Shown: positions 1 through 8,121 of the stretch, one piece after another
Position numbering within the stretch: the stretch's first letter is position 1
How the letters are laid out: each line of letters begins with the position of its first letter
Source: Desulfobacterales bacterium
Lineage (GTDB): Bacteria; Desulfobacterota; Desulfobacteria; Desulfobacterales; C00003060
Length of the DNA: 46,763 nucleotides
Direction: 5' to 3'
Assembly: GCA_023129535.1 (NCBI GenBank)
Contig: JAGMBW010000162.1
Span: 1 to 46,763, forward strand
The notes under the pieces: generated by a model
What the model saw: only the letters and a program-made list of their open reading frames with translations
The model's database searches: none
Told to the model about the DNA's origin: nothing
Program-made: the position numbers and the translations under genes

Positions 1-12
1 TTCGCTCGCTAA

Positions 13-56
13 CCCCGCAGCCCGCAAAGCACTGCCGTCAGGCAGAACCTGCGGGG
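13..56. repeat. Two-tier hairpin at window start
   Basis: An outer stem CCCCGCAG/CTGCGGGG encloses an inner stem CTGCC/GGCAG with a GTCA loop. No coding region is visible in 1-118. It lies just past the 3' end of the response-regulator gene on the minus strand. It has no T-run, so it is more likely a dispersed palindromic repeat than a terminator. Confidence 0.5.
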
Positions 57-118
57 AATGCGCTCGCTTTTGCGGTTCAAAGGTCCTCCAGAGTCGTTGC
101 CTACAAACTGTAAATAAA

Positions 119-1552
119 TCAACCGTTTTTCTTTGTTTCAATGTTAAGTTTTTTTAGCCGGTGCCAGAATGAATGCAGGCTTACCCCAAGAAGCTCTGCG
201 GCCTTCTGCTTGACCCCACCTGCGACCTTCAATGCCTTCAACAAATATCCTCGCTCCGCATCGGCCAGCACGGAGTCCAAATCAAGGCCGGTCGGCGGGA
301 TGTCAAACTCCAGGAATTCGTCTTTTCTTGCCCTTTTTCCTTCCCTCTTGTACGTGGAAAGGGCAAGGCTTTCAGGGAGAATAATGTTGGTAGTGGCAAG
401 GGACACACTTCGTTCGATCATGTTTTCAAGTTCCCTGATATTTCCTGGGAAATCATATCGTTCAAGCATGTCCAGGGCATACGATGAGAGTTTCTGGATC
501 GATTTGCCCATTTCCTTGGCATATTTTTCCAGAAAATGTTGGGCTAAGGCCGGCAGATCCTCCATCCTTTCCCGGAGCGAAGGGATATCAATATGGATAA
601 CGTTCAGGCGATAGAAAAGGTCTTCCCTGAAGTTTCCGGCAATCACCTCACCTTCCAGATTCTTATTCGTGGCTGAAATGATCCGGACGTCTACCTCAAT
701 ATCGCGGGTCTCTCCCACTGGCTTGAAGGCCTTTTCCTGGACTACCCGGAGGATTTTAACCTGGATAGCAGGTGTGAGCTCTGCAACCTCATCCAAGAAT
801 ACCGTGCCGCCGTCACCCGCCTCAAAAAGCCCCTTTTTGTGATCAATGGCTCCTGTAAAGGCCCCCTTTTTGTGGCCAAAGAGTTCGCTTTCCATCAAGG
901 TTTCCGGAATGCCGCCACAGTGAATGACCGTAAATGGTTTATCCTTTCTGGCGCTATTTTCATGGATCGCCCGTGCGATCAACTCCTTTCCGGTGCCACT
1001 CTCTCCGGTAATGAGGAGATTGGTTCGTGTATCAGCCACCTGCTTAACTGTGCTGTAGATCTTCATCATGGCGGGGCTGTTACCCACAATGTTTCCAAAG
1101 TGGTACGTCTTTTTCAGTTCGGCATCCAGGATCTCCTTTTCGCGTTCAAGGGTCTTTCTCTCCAAGGCGTTTCTGATCGTCTGTTTGACCTCATCAACGT
1201 CAAAAGGTTTGGGAATGTAGTCATAGGCGCCCTCATTCATGGCCTCCACTGCGGTTTCGGTGGTTGCAAACGCTGAAATCATGATGACCACGGTTTGGGG
1301 CCGACGGCTCTTCGCCTCACGGAGGACCTCGATGCCTCCTACAGATCCCATTCTGATATCGCAAAGGATGAGGTCATAGTCCGTCTTCTCCAGCATGCGG
1401 ATCGCCTTTGTGCCGTCCTCTGCACAGTTGACATCATATCCCTCTGATGCAAGCATGACCTCCAGCATCTCGCGCATGCTCAGGTCATCATCTACAACGA
1501 GCAAATGCGGGTGTCCGTTGTCCGTTGTCCGTTGTTCGTTGTTATTTGTCAT
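119..1552 (-). CDS. Sigma-54-dependent two-component response regulator (NtrC family)
   Basis: A 477-residue activator with the full NtrC layout. The N-terminal receiver domain (about 16-135) has the acidic pocket VVDDD at 19-23 and the phospho-acceptor Asp65 in LCDIRM. The central AAA+ domain has Walker A GESGTGKE and the sigma-54 contact loop GAFTGA. The C-terminal Fis-type helix-turn-helix ends in ELLGVSLHSFWHRLKKL. When phosphorylated it should oligomerise and drive open-complex formation by RpoN, whose gene lies at 11129. The cognate histidine kinase is not in the window, so the signal is unknown. Residues 2-15 are encoded by a 7-bp tandem array, so the very N-terminus is probably repeat-derived and the start may be a little downstream. 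A PilR assignment is possible but not supported by neighbours. Confidence 0.93.
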   Translation of the reverse strand: MTNNNEQRTTDNGHPHLLVVDDDLSMREMLEVMLASEGYDVNCAEDGTKAIRMLEKTDYDLILCDIRMGSVGGIEVLREAKSRRPQTVVIMISAFATTETAVEAMNEGAYDYIPKPFDVDEVKQTIRNALERKTLEREKEILDAELKKTYHFGNIVGNSPAMMKIYSTVKQVADTRTNLLITGESGTGKELIARAIHENSARKDKPFTVIHCGGIPETLMESELFGHKKGAFTGAIDHKKGLFEAGDGGTVFLDEVAELTPAIQVKILRVVQEKAFKPVGETRDIEVDVRIISATNKNLEGEVIAGNFREDLFYRLNVIHIDIPSLRERMEDLPALAQHFLEKYAKEMGKSIQKLSSYALDMLERYDFPGNIRELENMIERSVSLATTNIILPESLALSTYKREGKRARKDEFLEFDIPPTGLDLDSVLADAERGYLLKALKVAGGVKQKAAELLGVSLHSFWHRLKKLNIETKKNG

Positions 1553-1576
1553 TGGTCACTGGTCAGTGGTCAATGG
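1511..1576. repeat. Imperfect 7-bp tandem array
   Basis: About nine degenerate 7-bp units run TGTCCGT, TGTCCGT, TGTTCGT, TGTTATT, TGTCATT, GGTCACT, GGTCAGT, GGTCAAT. The array overlaps the first codons of the response-regulator gene. It is one of many such arrays in this window. Confidence 0.8.
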
Positions 1577-1586
1577 AGCTTTGCTC

Positions 1587-1648
1587 CGCATAGCGCATGG
1601 CGCATAGCATTTTTTTTACGCTATGCGCTCTGCGCCATGCGCTATGCG
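1587..1648. repeat. Inverted repeat built of GCGCATA-like units
   Basis: The left arm (1587-1608) is GCGCATA/GCGCATG units and the right arm (1620-1648) is their reverse complement with a short insertion. A T-run (about 1610-1617) sits in the loop. It lies between the pyrC stop codon and the response-regulator start, so it could attenuate or terminate pyrC transcripts, though the T-run is in the loop rather than after the stem. Confidence 0.6.
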
Positions 1649-1654
1649 TTAATG

Positions 1655-2953
1655 TTACTCCCGTGCCTCATCAAAGACTATCTTCCCTCCCACCATGGTC
1701 AAGACCGCCCTCCCTTTGAGCTCCCGGCCGTTAAAAGGCGTGTTTCTGCTCTTGGATTGAAAGGCGTTGGCATCAACGGTGAATCTCTTTTTTAGGTCAA
1801 TGATTGTCAGGTCGGCGGGGTTTCCGGGCTTCAGACCAATGTGGGCGAGATTGAGAATCCGGGCCGGGTTGATCGACATCCTGGCGACCAGGTCATTTAG
1901 CTTCATCAGGCCCATCTCCACCAATTGCAAGCTCAGGGGCAGAGACGTCTCCAGTCCGATCATGCCGTTGGCCGCTTGCTCGAACTCCAAATCCTTTTCA
2001 ATACTGGAGTGTGGCGCATGGTCGCTGGCAATGACATCAATCGTACCATCGGCGAGGGCCAGCCGGATTGCATCTCTGTCCTTTGCCGTGCGAAGGGGTG
2101 GATGCACCCTGGCATTTGTATCATAGTTAATCACGGCCTCTTCGGTCAGGGAGAAATAGTGAGGTGCAGTTTCAGCCGTAAGCGGTAGTCCGCGCGCCTT
2201 GGCCTCGCGGATCAGTCGTACTGAGCCTTCGGCACTCACATGAGCGATGTGGAGAGATGCGCGTGTGAGTTCACACAGGGCGATGTCTCTGGCCACCATC
2301 ACGGTCTCTCCGGCATTAGGTATGCCTGGAAGCCCTAAACGGGTGGCCGTAATCCCCTCGTTCATAACCCCGTTTGCCGTAAGATTTCGGTCCTCGCAGT
2401 GGGCGATGACCAAAAGCCCGAACCCTTTAGCGTACTCCAGGGCGCGCCGCATCAACTGAGCATTCATAACCGGGTTCCCGTCGTCAGAGACAGCCACAAC
2501 ACCGGCTGCCTTCAGCTCCCCGTAGTCGGCCAGATTTTCCCCACGGAGTCCCCGGCTTATAGCGCCCACAGGGTAAACACGGACGGTCTCAGCCATTCTT
2601 GCTTTCTTGAGGATGTAATCTGTGACTGACTGATTGTCATTCACCGGGTCTGTATTCGCCATGCAGCATATGGTTGCAAATCCTCCGTGGGCGGCGGCCA
2701 AACAGCCCGTTTCAATGGTTTCCTTGTACTCGTGGCCTGGTTCCCGCAGGTGGGTATGCATGTCAATAAGACCGGGTGTGACAAGTTTGCCAGTGGCGTC
2801 AATGATTTTGGATTTTGGATTTTGGATTGCGGATTGCGGATTTTCGATGGAAGCTATTTTCCCATCCTCAATGAGGATATCGAATAAGCCGTCAACACCA
2901 GTTTCGGGGTCGATGACGCGTCCGCCTTTAATCAGGTATCTCGAGATTTCCAT
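1655..2953 (-). CDS. pyrC: Dihydroorotase, class I
   Basis: Converts carbamoyl-aspartate to dihydroorotate in de novo pyrimidine synthesis. The 432-residue protein has the amidohydrolase metal motif HTHLREPG (His66, His68), the SDDG segment of class I enzymes and the downstream DHAPHS motif. The start at 2953 is chosen because it lies 4 nt past the pyrB stop, is preceded by a GGAGG-containing leader, and begins with the family-typical MEISRYLIKGGRVIDP; a longer reading frame into pyrB exists but looks spurious. Residues 38-50 (NPQSAIQNPKSKI) are encoded by six consecutive 7-bp repeat units (2804-2845), inserted in the N-terminal beta-domain where homologues have a short loop. It is co-transcribed with pyrB. 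Confidence 0.95.
   Translation of the reverse strand: MEISRYLIKGGRVIDPETGVDGLFDILIEDGKIASIENPQSAIQNPKSKIIDATGKLVTPGLIDMHTHLREPGHEYKETIETGCLAAAHGGFATICCMANTDPVNDNQSVTDYILKKARMAETVRVYPVGAISRGLRGENLADYGELKAAGVVAVSDDGNPVMNAQLMRRALEYAKGFGLLVIAHCEDRNLTANGVMNEGITATRLGLPGIPNAGETVMVARDIALCELTRASLHIAHVSAEGSVRLIREAKARGLPLTAETAPHYFSLTEEAVINYDTNARVHPPLRTAKDRDAIRLALADGTIDVIASDHAPHSSIEKDLEFEQAANGMIGLETSLPLSLQLVEMGLMKLNDLVARMSINPARILNLAHIGLKPGNPADLTIIDLKKRFTVDANAFQSKSRNTPFNGRELKGRAVLTMVGGKIVFDEARE
2804..2845. repeat. 7-bp repeat array inside the pyrC coding sequence
   Basis: Six units (GATTTTG x3, GATTGCG x2, GATTTTC) total 42 bp, an exact multiple of three, so the pyrC frame is kept. The same unit type occurs in the spacer at 24413-24447. 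Confidence 0.9.
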
Positions 2954-2957
2954 AACC

Positions 2958-3878
2958 TCACCGGCCTCCCAAAAGAAGATAAAGGAGCGCCATTCGGACA
3001 GCCACGCCGTTGGCAACCTGTTCTAAGATAACCGAGTAAGGACCATCAGCAACCTCAGGTGCTATTTCAATGCCTCGGTTAATTGGTCCAGGGTGCATGA
3101 TCAGGACATCTTCCTTAGCTCCAGCAAGCTTTTCCTCGGTCAATCCATAACATTGTGCATATTCCCGCTCAGAAGGAAATAGAAATGCCTCCTGGCGCTC
3201 TTTCTGAATACGCAGTACCATGACAACATCAGCATCCCTGGTCGCCTCCTGAACATGATACCTAACAAGTCCGCCTAAAGCGTCAATCCCCATCGGGATC
3301 ATGGTGGGTGGGCCAGCCAGGATAACCTTTGCCCCCATTTTGATGAAACCGACGATATTAGAACGGGCTACACGGCTATGGGCAATATCACCGATAAGGG
3401 CGATCCTGAGTCCGGCAAGGCGGCCCTTTTTCTCCCGGACAGTCATCATGTCCAGGAGCGCTTGCGTGGGGTGGGCGTGCATACCGTCACCGGCATTGAT
3501 TACAGAGGCCTGGATCAGGCGGGCCAGCATATGAGGTGCCCCGGCGGCAGGGTGGCGGAGAACAATGGCATCCGGGTTCATGGCTTCAAGATTCCTGGCA
3601 GTATCAACCAGGGTTTCGCCCTTGGCAATGCTGCTCGTGGAGGCCGAAATACTCACTGTATCGGCACTTAGCCTTTTTGCTGCAACCTCAAAAGAGGTTC
3701 TGGTTCTGGTACTCGGTTCGTAGAAGAAGTGGATAACGGTCTTGCCGCGGAGGGTCGGCACTTTTTTAATAGGACGGGTCGATATCTCTTTCAGGGTTTC
3801 CGCAGTATCCAGGATGGTCTGAATTTCCTCAACGGAAAGACTTTCCACATCGAGGATATCTTTCTTGGCAAATTTCAT
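2958..3878 (-). CDS. pyrB: Aspartate carbamoyltransferase catalytic subunit
   Basis: Condenses carbamoyl phosphate with aspartate, the committed step of pyrimidine synthesis. The 306-residue length is normal for the catalytic chain. It carries the carbamoyl-phosphate signature [12 protein letters not shown] (52-63), HPTQALLD, the [11 protein letters not shown] segment and the C-terminal MHPGPINRG. It is directly followed by pyrC (4-nt gap), a common pyrBC arrangement. No pyrI regulatory subunit is present nearby. Upstream (3879-4007) lie only tandem arrays, so the promoter is not obvious. Confidence 0.97.
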   Translation of the reverse strand: MKFAKKDILDVESLSVEEIQTILDTAETLKEISTRPIKKVPTLRGKTVIHFFYEPSTRTRTSFEVAAKRLSADTVSISASTSSIAKGETLVDTARNLEAMNPDAIVLRHPAAGAPHMLARLIQASVINAGDGMHAHPTQALLDMMTVREKKGRLAGLRIALIGDIAHSRVARSNIVGFIKMGAKVILAGPPTMIPMGIDALGGLVRYHVQEATRDADVVMVLRIQKERQEAFLFPSEREYAQCYGLTEEKLAGAKEDVLIMHPGPINRGIEIAPEVADGPYSVILEQVANGVAVRMALLYLLLGGR

Positions 3879-3880
3879 AG

Positions 3881-3978
3881 GTTTGTTGGGTTCATTGGGT
3901 TTGTTGAGTTTGTTGAGTCGTTGAATGTTTCAGTCCGACTCGACTACTCGACCTTGCTCCCTGCTCCCTGCTCCCTGC
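3881..3978. repeat. 9-bp array followed by a 7-bp array upstream of pyrB
   Basis: Positions 3881-3925 hold 9-bp units of the form GTTTGTTGG/GTTCATTGG/GTTTGTTGA. Positions 3956-3978 hold three GCTCCCT units. Between them lie GACTCGACTACTCGACC sequences related to those at 17540-17746. The stretch fills the pyrB-lepB spacer. Confidence 0.8.
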
Positions 3979-4007
3979 TTCTTTCAACCACTCGACCATT
4001 GCCGGCT

Positions 4008-4649
4008 TCAGTGTATAAGGCGTCCCAATCGTCTCCACCTGATACCTGAATTTTCCTTGTCCCATGACCAATACATAATAAAGGCTTTCCCTTTGACCGC
4101 TGACAGGTTCACGAACCCCCAAAATCGGCTATCGTAGCTGTGATCGCGGTTGTCTCCCATGACAAAGAGGGAATTGGGGGGAACGGTGACAGGACCGAAG
4201 TTATCGCGCGGTTGAGCCGCGCCCCGGATAGAGTGAGGATCAAGATGGGTGCCATAGGGATCCTCCATGGGCCTGTCATTTATGTAGACCTTTTTGTTGC
4301 GGATTTGGACTGTATCGCCCTCTACGGCAACAACCCGTTTTATAAAATCTTTCTTGGGGTCTTCAGGGAATTTGAATACCACGATATCCCCTGACTTGGG
4401 CTTCTTGAGAGGGATAAGAGTGATGTTTAAAAATGGAATTTTTATACCGTATATAAACTTATTTACCAGAATATGATCCCCGACCAAAAGCGTTGGCTTC
4501 ATGGAACCGGAGGGGATTTTGAATGCCTGCACGACAAAGGTGCGGATGAAAAGGGCAAGGATAACCGCGATGAAGATTGCCTCGCCATATTCTCGAAGGA
4601 TGTTCTTTTTCGCCCGGACAGGACTCTCTGACAAGGTGTTTTCTTTCAA
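4008..4649 (-). CDS. lepB: Signal peptidase I
   Basis: Membrane protease that removes signal peptides from exported proteins. The 213-residue protein has one N-terminal membrane segment (about 23-40), the catalytic Ser49 in IPSGSMKPTL, the general-base Lys104 in FIKRVVAVEGD, and the C-terminal box VMGDNRDHSYDSR. The start appears to be TTG at 4649, about 12 nt after an AAGGAAAGG purine tract, so the start is only moderately certain. It is separated from pyrB and the DUF39 gene by repeat arrays, so operon membership is unclear. Confidence 0.95.
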   Translation of the reverse strand: MKENTLSESPVRAKKNILREYGEAIFIAVILALFIRTFVVQAFKIPSGSMKPTLLVGDHILVNKFIYGIKIPFLNITLIPLKKPKSGDIVVFKFPEDPKKDFIKRVVAVEGDTVQIRNKKVYINDRPMEDPYGTHLDPHSIRGAAQPRDNFGPVTVPPNSLFVMGDNRDHSYDSRFWGFVNLSAVKGKAFIMYWSWDKENSGIRWRRLGRLIH

Positions 4650-4705
4650 AGTTATTGGTTACCTTTCCTTAGCCCTGTCGCTCAAATCGCTCCAGAGTTA
4701 ATTGC

Positions 4706-4805
4706 GTTTATTGGGTCTATTGGGTCTATTGGGTCTATTGGGTTCATTGAGTTTATTGCAATAGATAAGTAAGAACACGACAGACACGACAGACACAACA
4801 AACAC
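4706..4805. repeat. Paired 9-bp arrays (T1-spacer-T2)
   Basis: T1 (4706-4758) is repeated TTGGGTCTA-type units. T2 (4775-4805) is CAGACACAA-type units. T2 is an imperfect reverse complement of T1, so the pair could form a long mismatched hairpin with a loop of about 17 nt. The same composite recurs at 13150-13296 (opposite orientation) and 37362-37488. Confidence 0.8.
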
Positions 4806-4807
4806 AT

Positions 4808-5977
4808 TTACACCGAAGAAAGCAACTGCTGGGGTTCACCCAGGGTAAACCTCCCTTTCTGTATCCATTTCTTCAGCGTCTGTGCAATCTCCCTTGCCCG
4901 AACCACACTCGAAAGAGGCACAGTCGGCACGTCCTGGCCGTTGAATCGGATGGCGCCACTCTTTAGCTCGCTATAACTAACCTCCCCATAGCTCTTTGAT
5001 ATACCCCGCGGATAGTCGATTCCATAGTCTACAATCTGGGTAAATATCTCATCATCTGAAATGCCCGTGAATTCAGCAATCTCTTCATTTAGGATTGGAA
5101 TCGGAACACCCAGGCCGACAGCCAACGAGCAGCCATACCCCTGGATACTCACGCCCACAAGCCACCTTGGGCTCATCTTTTTCAGGTTTCCCATCACGCA
5201 TAGGGTGCCGGCCGGGACAAGGGGAATTCCTTTCTTAGTTCTCCTGACCCTGGATTTGTGCTGGGTGCCGTGCCACGTGACAAATCCCTGGCTTCCCCCA
5301 AGGAAGATCTTTGTGCCTATGCCGATGGTCTTGCAATAGGGATCGTTCATCAATGGGCTGAGCTGTCCAGCAGAGCAATAGTTTGCGTTTCCTGCATTCG
5401 GGCGAAGCGTACCCATATAGGTGTAAATGGTTTTATTACTCAAGTTTATTGCACAGTTATAGTTTTGATACCCATTCCTCGGGTTACACAGAACGGCCTG
5501 TGGGAGGGTTCTCAGGCTAACATCCTTTTCGATGGATCGATTGGGATAACAATCGGTTCCGTAGGCAGTCGCCTTGAGGTGAACCGTATGGCCGGCAACA
5601 AGGTCGTGAATCACATGGCCGCCACCATACTTGAATTCTCCGGGGTGGACCTTGTTCAGTGGGTCTTCCTCACACGGTTCAGAGGCCCCGATATAGCAGT
5701 CCACAGCAGCTATGCCAGCGTACGCCGGGACATTATTGAACCATACCTTAGAGGCTTTAATCCCCGGGACAGAGTGGCCAAAATTGATAAAGGCCCCGGA
5801 TGAACACATGACCGAAAAGGTTCCGGTGGTAACGACATCCACTTCGCGGGCTGTCTCGACCGGGCCATTTCCTTTCAGGATGTCGATAAGTTCCTCAGCC
5901 GTGACCACGACGACCTCGCCATCTCTGATCTTCTGGTTGATCTGCTGGTAAGTCTTCTGCACCTTGTAGCGCTTCAT
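4808..5977 (-). CDS. Homocysteine biosynthesis protein (HcyBio/DUF39), L-aspartate semialdehyde sulfurtransferase
   Basis: A 389-residue member of the DUF39/HcyBio family, recognised from the N-terminal KTYQQINQKIRDGEVVVVTAEE and the conserved TGTFSVMCSSGAF, FNNVPAYAG, GGGHVIHDLVAG and GGSQGFVTWHGTQH blocks. In methanogens and Desulfovibrio such proteins help convert aspartate semialdehyde and sulfide to homocysteine, bypassing homoserine. In methanogens the domain is followed by CBS domains; here the protein ends without them. The usual ferredoxin/NIL-domain partner is not within this window. The start at 5977 has a GAGGAAG ribosome site. Family membership is firm; the substrate is inferred from the family. 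Confidence 0.88.
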   Translation of the reverse strand: MKRYKVQKTYQQINQKIRDGEVVVVTAEELIDILKGNGPVETAREVDVVTTGTFSVMCSSGAFINFGHSVPGIKASKVWFNNVPAYAGIAAVDCYIGASEPCEEDPLNKVHPGEFKYGGGHVIHDLVAGHTVHLKATAYGTDCYPNRSIEKDVSLRTLPQAVLCNPRNGYQNYNCAINLSNKTIYTYMGTLRPNAGNANYCSAGQLSPLMNDPYCKTIGIGTKIFLGGSQGFVTWHGTQHKSRVRRTKKGIPLVPAGTLCVMGNLKKMSPRWLVGVSIQGYGCSLAVGLGVPIPILNEEIAEFTGISDDEIFTQIVDYGIDYPRGISKSYGEVSYSELKSGAIRFNGQDVPTVPLSSVVRAREIAQTLKKWIQKGRFTLGEPQQLLSSV

Positions 5978-6064
5978 TTCTTCCTCAACTTGTAATTATT
6001 CAGCCACTAAGACACCAAGGCACTAAGATTACAGAATTATTCTGTAACTATTCAGGTCGTCAGC

Positions 6065-6127
6065 CTGCCCTGGCGCGACTTGATATGCATTCTTGATGGA
6101 ACAGGGAAGCCAAGTCTGGGCCAGGGG
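6065..6127 (+). repeat. 63-bp dispersed repeat, copy A (diverged)
   Basis: Begins CCTGCCCTGGCGCGAC and ends AAGTCTGGGCCAGGGG, with an unrelated middle. The terminal CCCTGGC and GCCAGGG can pair. It is the most diverged complete copy in the window. Confidence 0.7.
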
Positions 6128-6130
6128 TCC

Positions 6131-6269
6131 ACGGTTCAAGGTTCCGGGTTCAAGCCCGCCCTGGCACTTCGGCTTATTATGAGCTACCAAGCCAGTAATC
6201 CAGGTCTGGGCCAGGGGTTCAACGGTTCAATGGTTGTTTGCTGAACCGTGAACCCCGGAACTTTGAACC
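6131..6269. repeat. Inverted GGTTCAA-type arrays enclosing repeat copy B
   Basis: The left arm (6131-6153) and right arm (6243-6269) are nearly reverse-complementary and built of GGTTCAA/GGTTCCGG units. Copy B of the 63-bp repeat lies between them. The right arm also encodes the last residues of the adjacent M23 peptidase gene. Confidence 0.75.
6154..6217 (+). repeat. 63-bp dispersed repeat, copy B
   Basis: Starts GCCCGCCCTGGCACTTC and ends AATCCAGGTCTGGGCCAGGG. The middle closely matches copy D (TTATGAGCTACCAAGCC versus TTATGGGCTATCAAGCC). It sits in the loop of an inverted array. Confidence 0.85.
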
Positions 6270-7654
6270 TGACTAGTTACGATTTTTTTGAGTTTATCTG
6301 TCACATTGTGTTTTATCCAGGCCGGGTCCCACCATTCTACTGGATTGACAAAGGTATGGCCAACTATCATCGCATAATGGAGATGATCGCCTCCAGCCAA
6401 CCCTGTAGTTCCTGTGAAACCGATGGCATCTCCCCTGGAGACTACCTGATCTCTTGTAACTTCGATTCGGCTGAGATGTCCGTACATGCTAAAAAGACCG
6501 AAACCGTGATTCAAGACGACGGTCTTACCATAAATACCCAGGTATTCGGCAAATACAACACGTCCATTGTTGGCGGCAGGCACTGGTGATCGGGCAGTGG
6601 AGGCCAGATCTATTCCGAGATGGACTTGCTCGTCCACAGTTATGCCGTTGTACAGGTACTTGCGATGGTCTGCAAACCCCGCCTTTCGCATAGAGCGTGG
6701 AAGCCTGAGAAAGGGACCATCCCAGTACTGCTTGGCCTCGCACTTTTTACAGGCATCTATGAGCGTCCTATTGCTGGCCTGACGTAGTTCCCGGTTGACT
6801 GCTATGAACTTGTTGATGAGGGATGCAGAAGTATTTTCTATGTTTAAGGCATGTTCAAACTCGGGCATCTTCGCCTTGAGAAAGGCATCTGAGATAGTGA
6901 GAGTGTCCTGTTTGAAATGCCTTGGATTGATATGATAGGCCAATCCGGTCTGGCAGGTATTGCCAGCCGGGTCTGCCGCTCTTACAGAGAGCTCTGAGCC
7001 CGGTCCTTTGTCATAGGGTATAGCAAAAAAGGCTATGTAGAGAGCGGGATCGCTAAAGAATCCACTATAGCCTGGAAAAAAACGATCAGCTACCTGGACG
7101 CCATTAACAGTACCGGGCTCAGAGATTCGGTAGATGGCTAATCCGGCGCCACCTTGATTGAGATTGTGGGTGCGCGTAAGGACGTCAATGACCGGCGGCT
7201 GAGTATCGATAAGGATCTTTTGTTCCGCATAAATGCGATTGCCAGCGCCCCAGCCCCGATAGGAATAGTCCCACACTGCTGTCCTGAGGAGCGCGTCTCC
7301 ATCGGAAAGGCCGAACGCGTCTGCCTTGATTTCAAGGGAAACGAGTTGCTTTTGTACCAACCCCCCTCTCAAGAAACCCTTAGAGGGGAACGTCTGATCC
7401 AAGAGGACCCTTTCCTTTCCCTGATGAAGAATTGCGATCCATACCCTACGGAGTCCACTTTTCTGATCTGTGGCCCATCCTTTCAGGGTGTAAGATGTGC
7501 CTATGGTATGAACGGGGCTCTCCAGTTGAAATTTAGGCATTTCCCCTTCGAGCCTCATGACGATCATCCATGCCAGCGGAATTGCCAGCCCGCACAAAAG
7601 GAGTGCAATTAGAATGCGTAGAGGCTTTAGAAGCTTAGATTTGTTTGCAGCCAT
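6227..7654 (-). CDS. Envelope M23 family metallopeptidase
   Basis: A 475-residue protein with an N-terminal membrane anchor (about 11-31), a long extracytoplasmic beta-rich region and a C-terminal LytM/M23 domain. Zinc ligands are visible as His345 and Asp349 in HLGIDLAS and as the HLH motif at His424/His426. This predicts a peptidoglycan endopeptidase or an amidase activator. The start at 7654 is chosen so that the membrane segment is near the N-terminus; a frame extending to 7786 also exists. No strong ribosome site is seen. The last residues (VQSSGVHGSANNH) are encoded by a repeat arm, so the tail is probably not functional. No operon partner is evident. Confidence 0.85.
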   Translation of the reverse strand: MAANKSKLLKPLRILIALLLCGLAIPLAWMIVMRLEGEMPKFQLESPVHTIGTSYTLKGWATDQKSGLRRVWIAILHQGKERVLLDQTFPSKGFLRGGLVQKQLVSLEIKADAFGLSDGDALLRTAVWDYSYRGWGAGNRIYAEQKILIDTQPPVIDVLTRTHNLNQGGAGLAIYRISEPGTVNGVQVADRFFPGYSGFFSDPALYIAFFAIPYDKGPGSELSVRAADPAGNTCQTGLAYHINPRHFKQDTLTISDAFLKAKMPEFEHALNIENTSASLINKFIAVNRELRQASNRTLIDACKKCEAKQYWDGPFLRLPRSMRKAGFADHRKYLYNGITVDEQVHLGIDLASTARSPVPAANNGRVVFAEYLGIYGKTVVLNHGFGLFSMYGHLSRIEVTRDQVVSRGDAIGFTGTTGLAGGDHLHYAMIVGHTFVNPVEWWDPAWIKHNVTDKLKKIVTSQVQSSGVHGSANNH

Positions 7655-7829
7655 AAATGTAACGTCTACGGTCTGTCGGTTACGCTGCTCGTTACGTTTA
7701 GCGGCTACCTGCCCGCCATTGCCAGAAATGCCGGCACATAAGCTGAATGCTGTCTCAGGCGTCGGCAGGCGGGTCGGTTGCGTCATTCCTGCCTACCGGC
7801 AGGCAGGTTTCAAAGCCGTTTGACGTGAA

Positions 7830-7892
7830 CCCTGGCCCAGACCTGGTTAAGGAGCGTGATAGCCTCTTGCGAGCGTGTCGCGCCAGGGCGGG
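7830..7892 (-). repeat. 63-bp dispersed repeat, copy C
   Basis: Reverse orientation: on the plus strand it begins CCCTGGCCCAGACCTGG and ends TCGCGCCAGGGCGGG. It belongs to the CGCGAC-type subgroup shared with copies A, E and F. Confidence 0.85.
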
Positions 7893-8062
7893 CCGAGCAC
7901 CGACACGAAGTGTAATGTTCTCAAGCCGCCAGGCGCAACCCTGCGCTAAACGAGCTGCGCAACCGCAACCCTTTGACGAAGGTTGAGTATTGCCTTCTCA
8001 AATTGAAGCGGACAATACCAGTTCGTTAATAAGGAATCAAGGTTGTTTTTTTATGCTGATTC

Positions 8063-8091
8063 TTGACATTTGTTAGAACGTAAGCTAAGAT
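8063..8091 (+). promoter_or_regulatory. Sigma-70 promoter for the kdsA-lpt-rpoN block
   Basis: A perfect -35 TTGACA (8063-8068), a 17-bp spacer and -10 TAAGAT (8086-8091). Transcription would start near 8098, leaving a leader of about 25 nt. The -10 overlaps a palindrome AAGATTTTT/AAAAATCTT (8087-8106) that could be an operator. Confidence 0.75.
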
Positions 8092-8121
8092 TTTTTTAAA
8101 AATCTTCCAAGAAGCCTCTGA

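Larger units (their letters stand above)
7655..8121. other. Spacer between divergent genes, repeats plus promoter
   Basis: No convincing gene is present. The stretch holds a CCTGCC...GGCAGG palindrome near 7785-7806, copy C of the 63-bp repeat, a short AGCGTAG-like palindromic tract, and from 8000 onward an AT-rich promoter region for kdsA. Confidence 0.6.

Noticed and set aside
119-1552. Assignment as PilR, ZraR or NtrC specifically
   Set aside because: Domain order fits the whole family and no diagnostic neighbour (kinase, pilus or nitrogen genes) is in the window.
2954-3016. Longer pyrC start overlapping pyrB
   Set aside because: The extra 21 residues are not like the family, while 2953 has a ribosome site 4 nt after the pyrB stop.
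3892-4122. 76-codon frame overlapping the end of lepB
   Set aside because: Its C-terminal part is repeat sequence (TTQQTQQTQ) and the rest is lepB in another frame.
7655-7786. Longer start for the M23 peptidase
   Set aside because: The extension lies in GC-rich palindromic spacer and would bury the membrane anchor.
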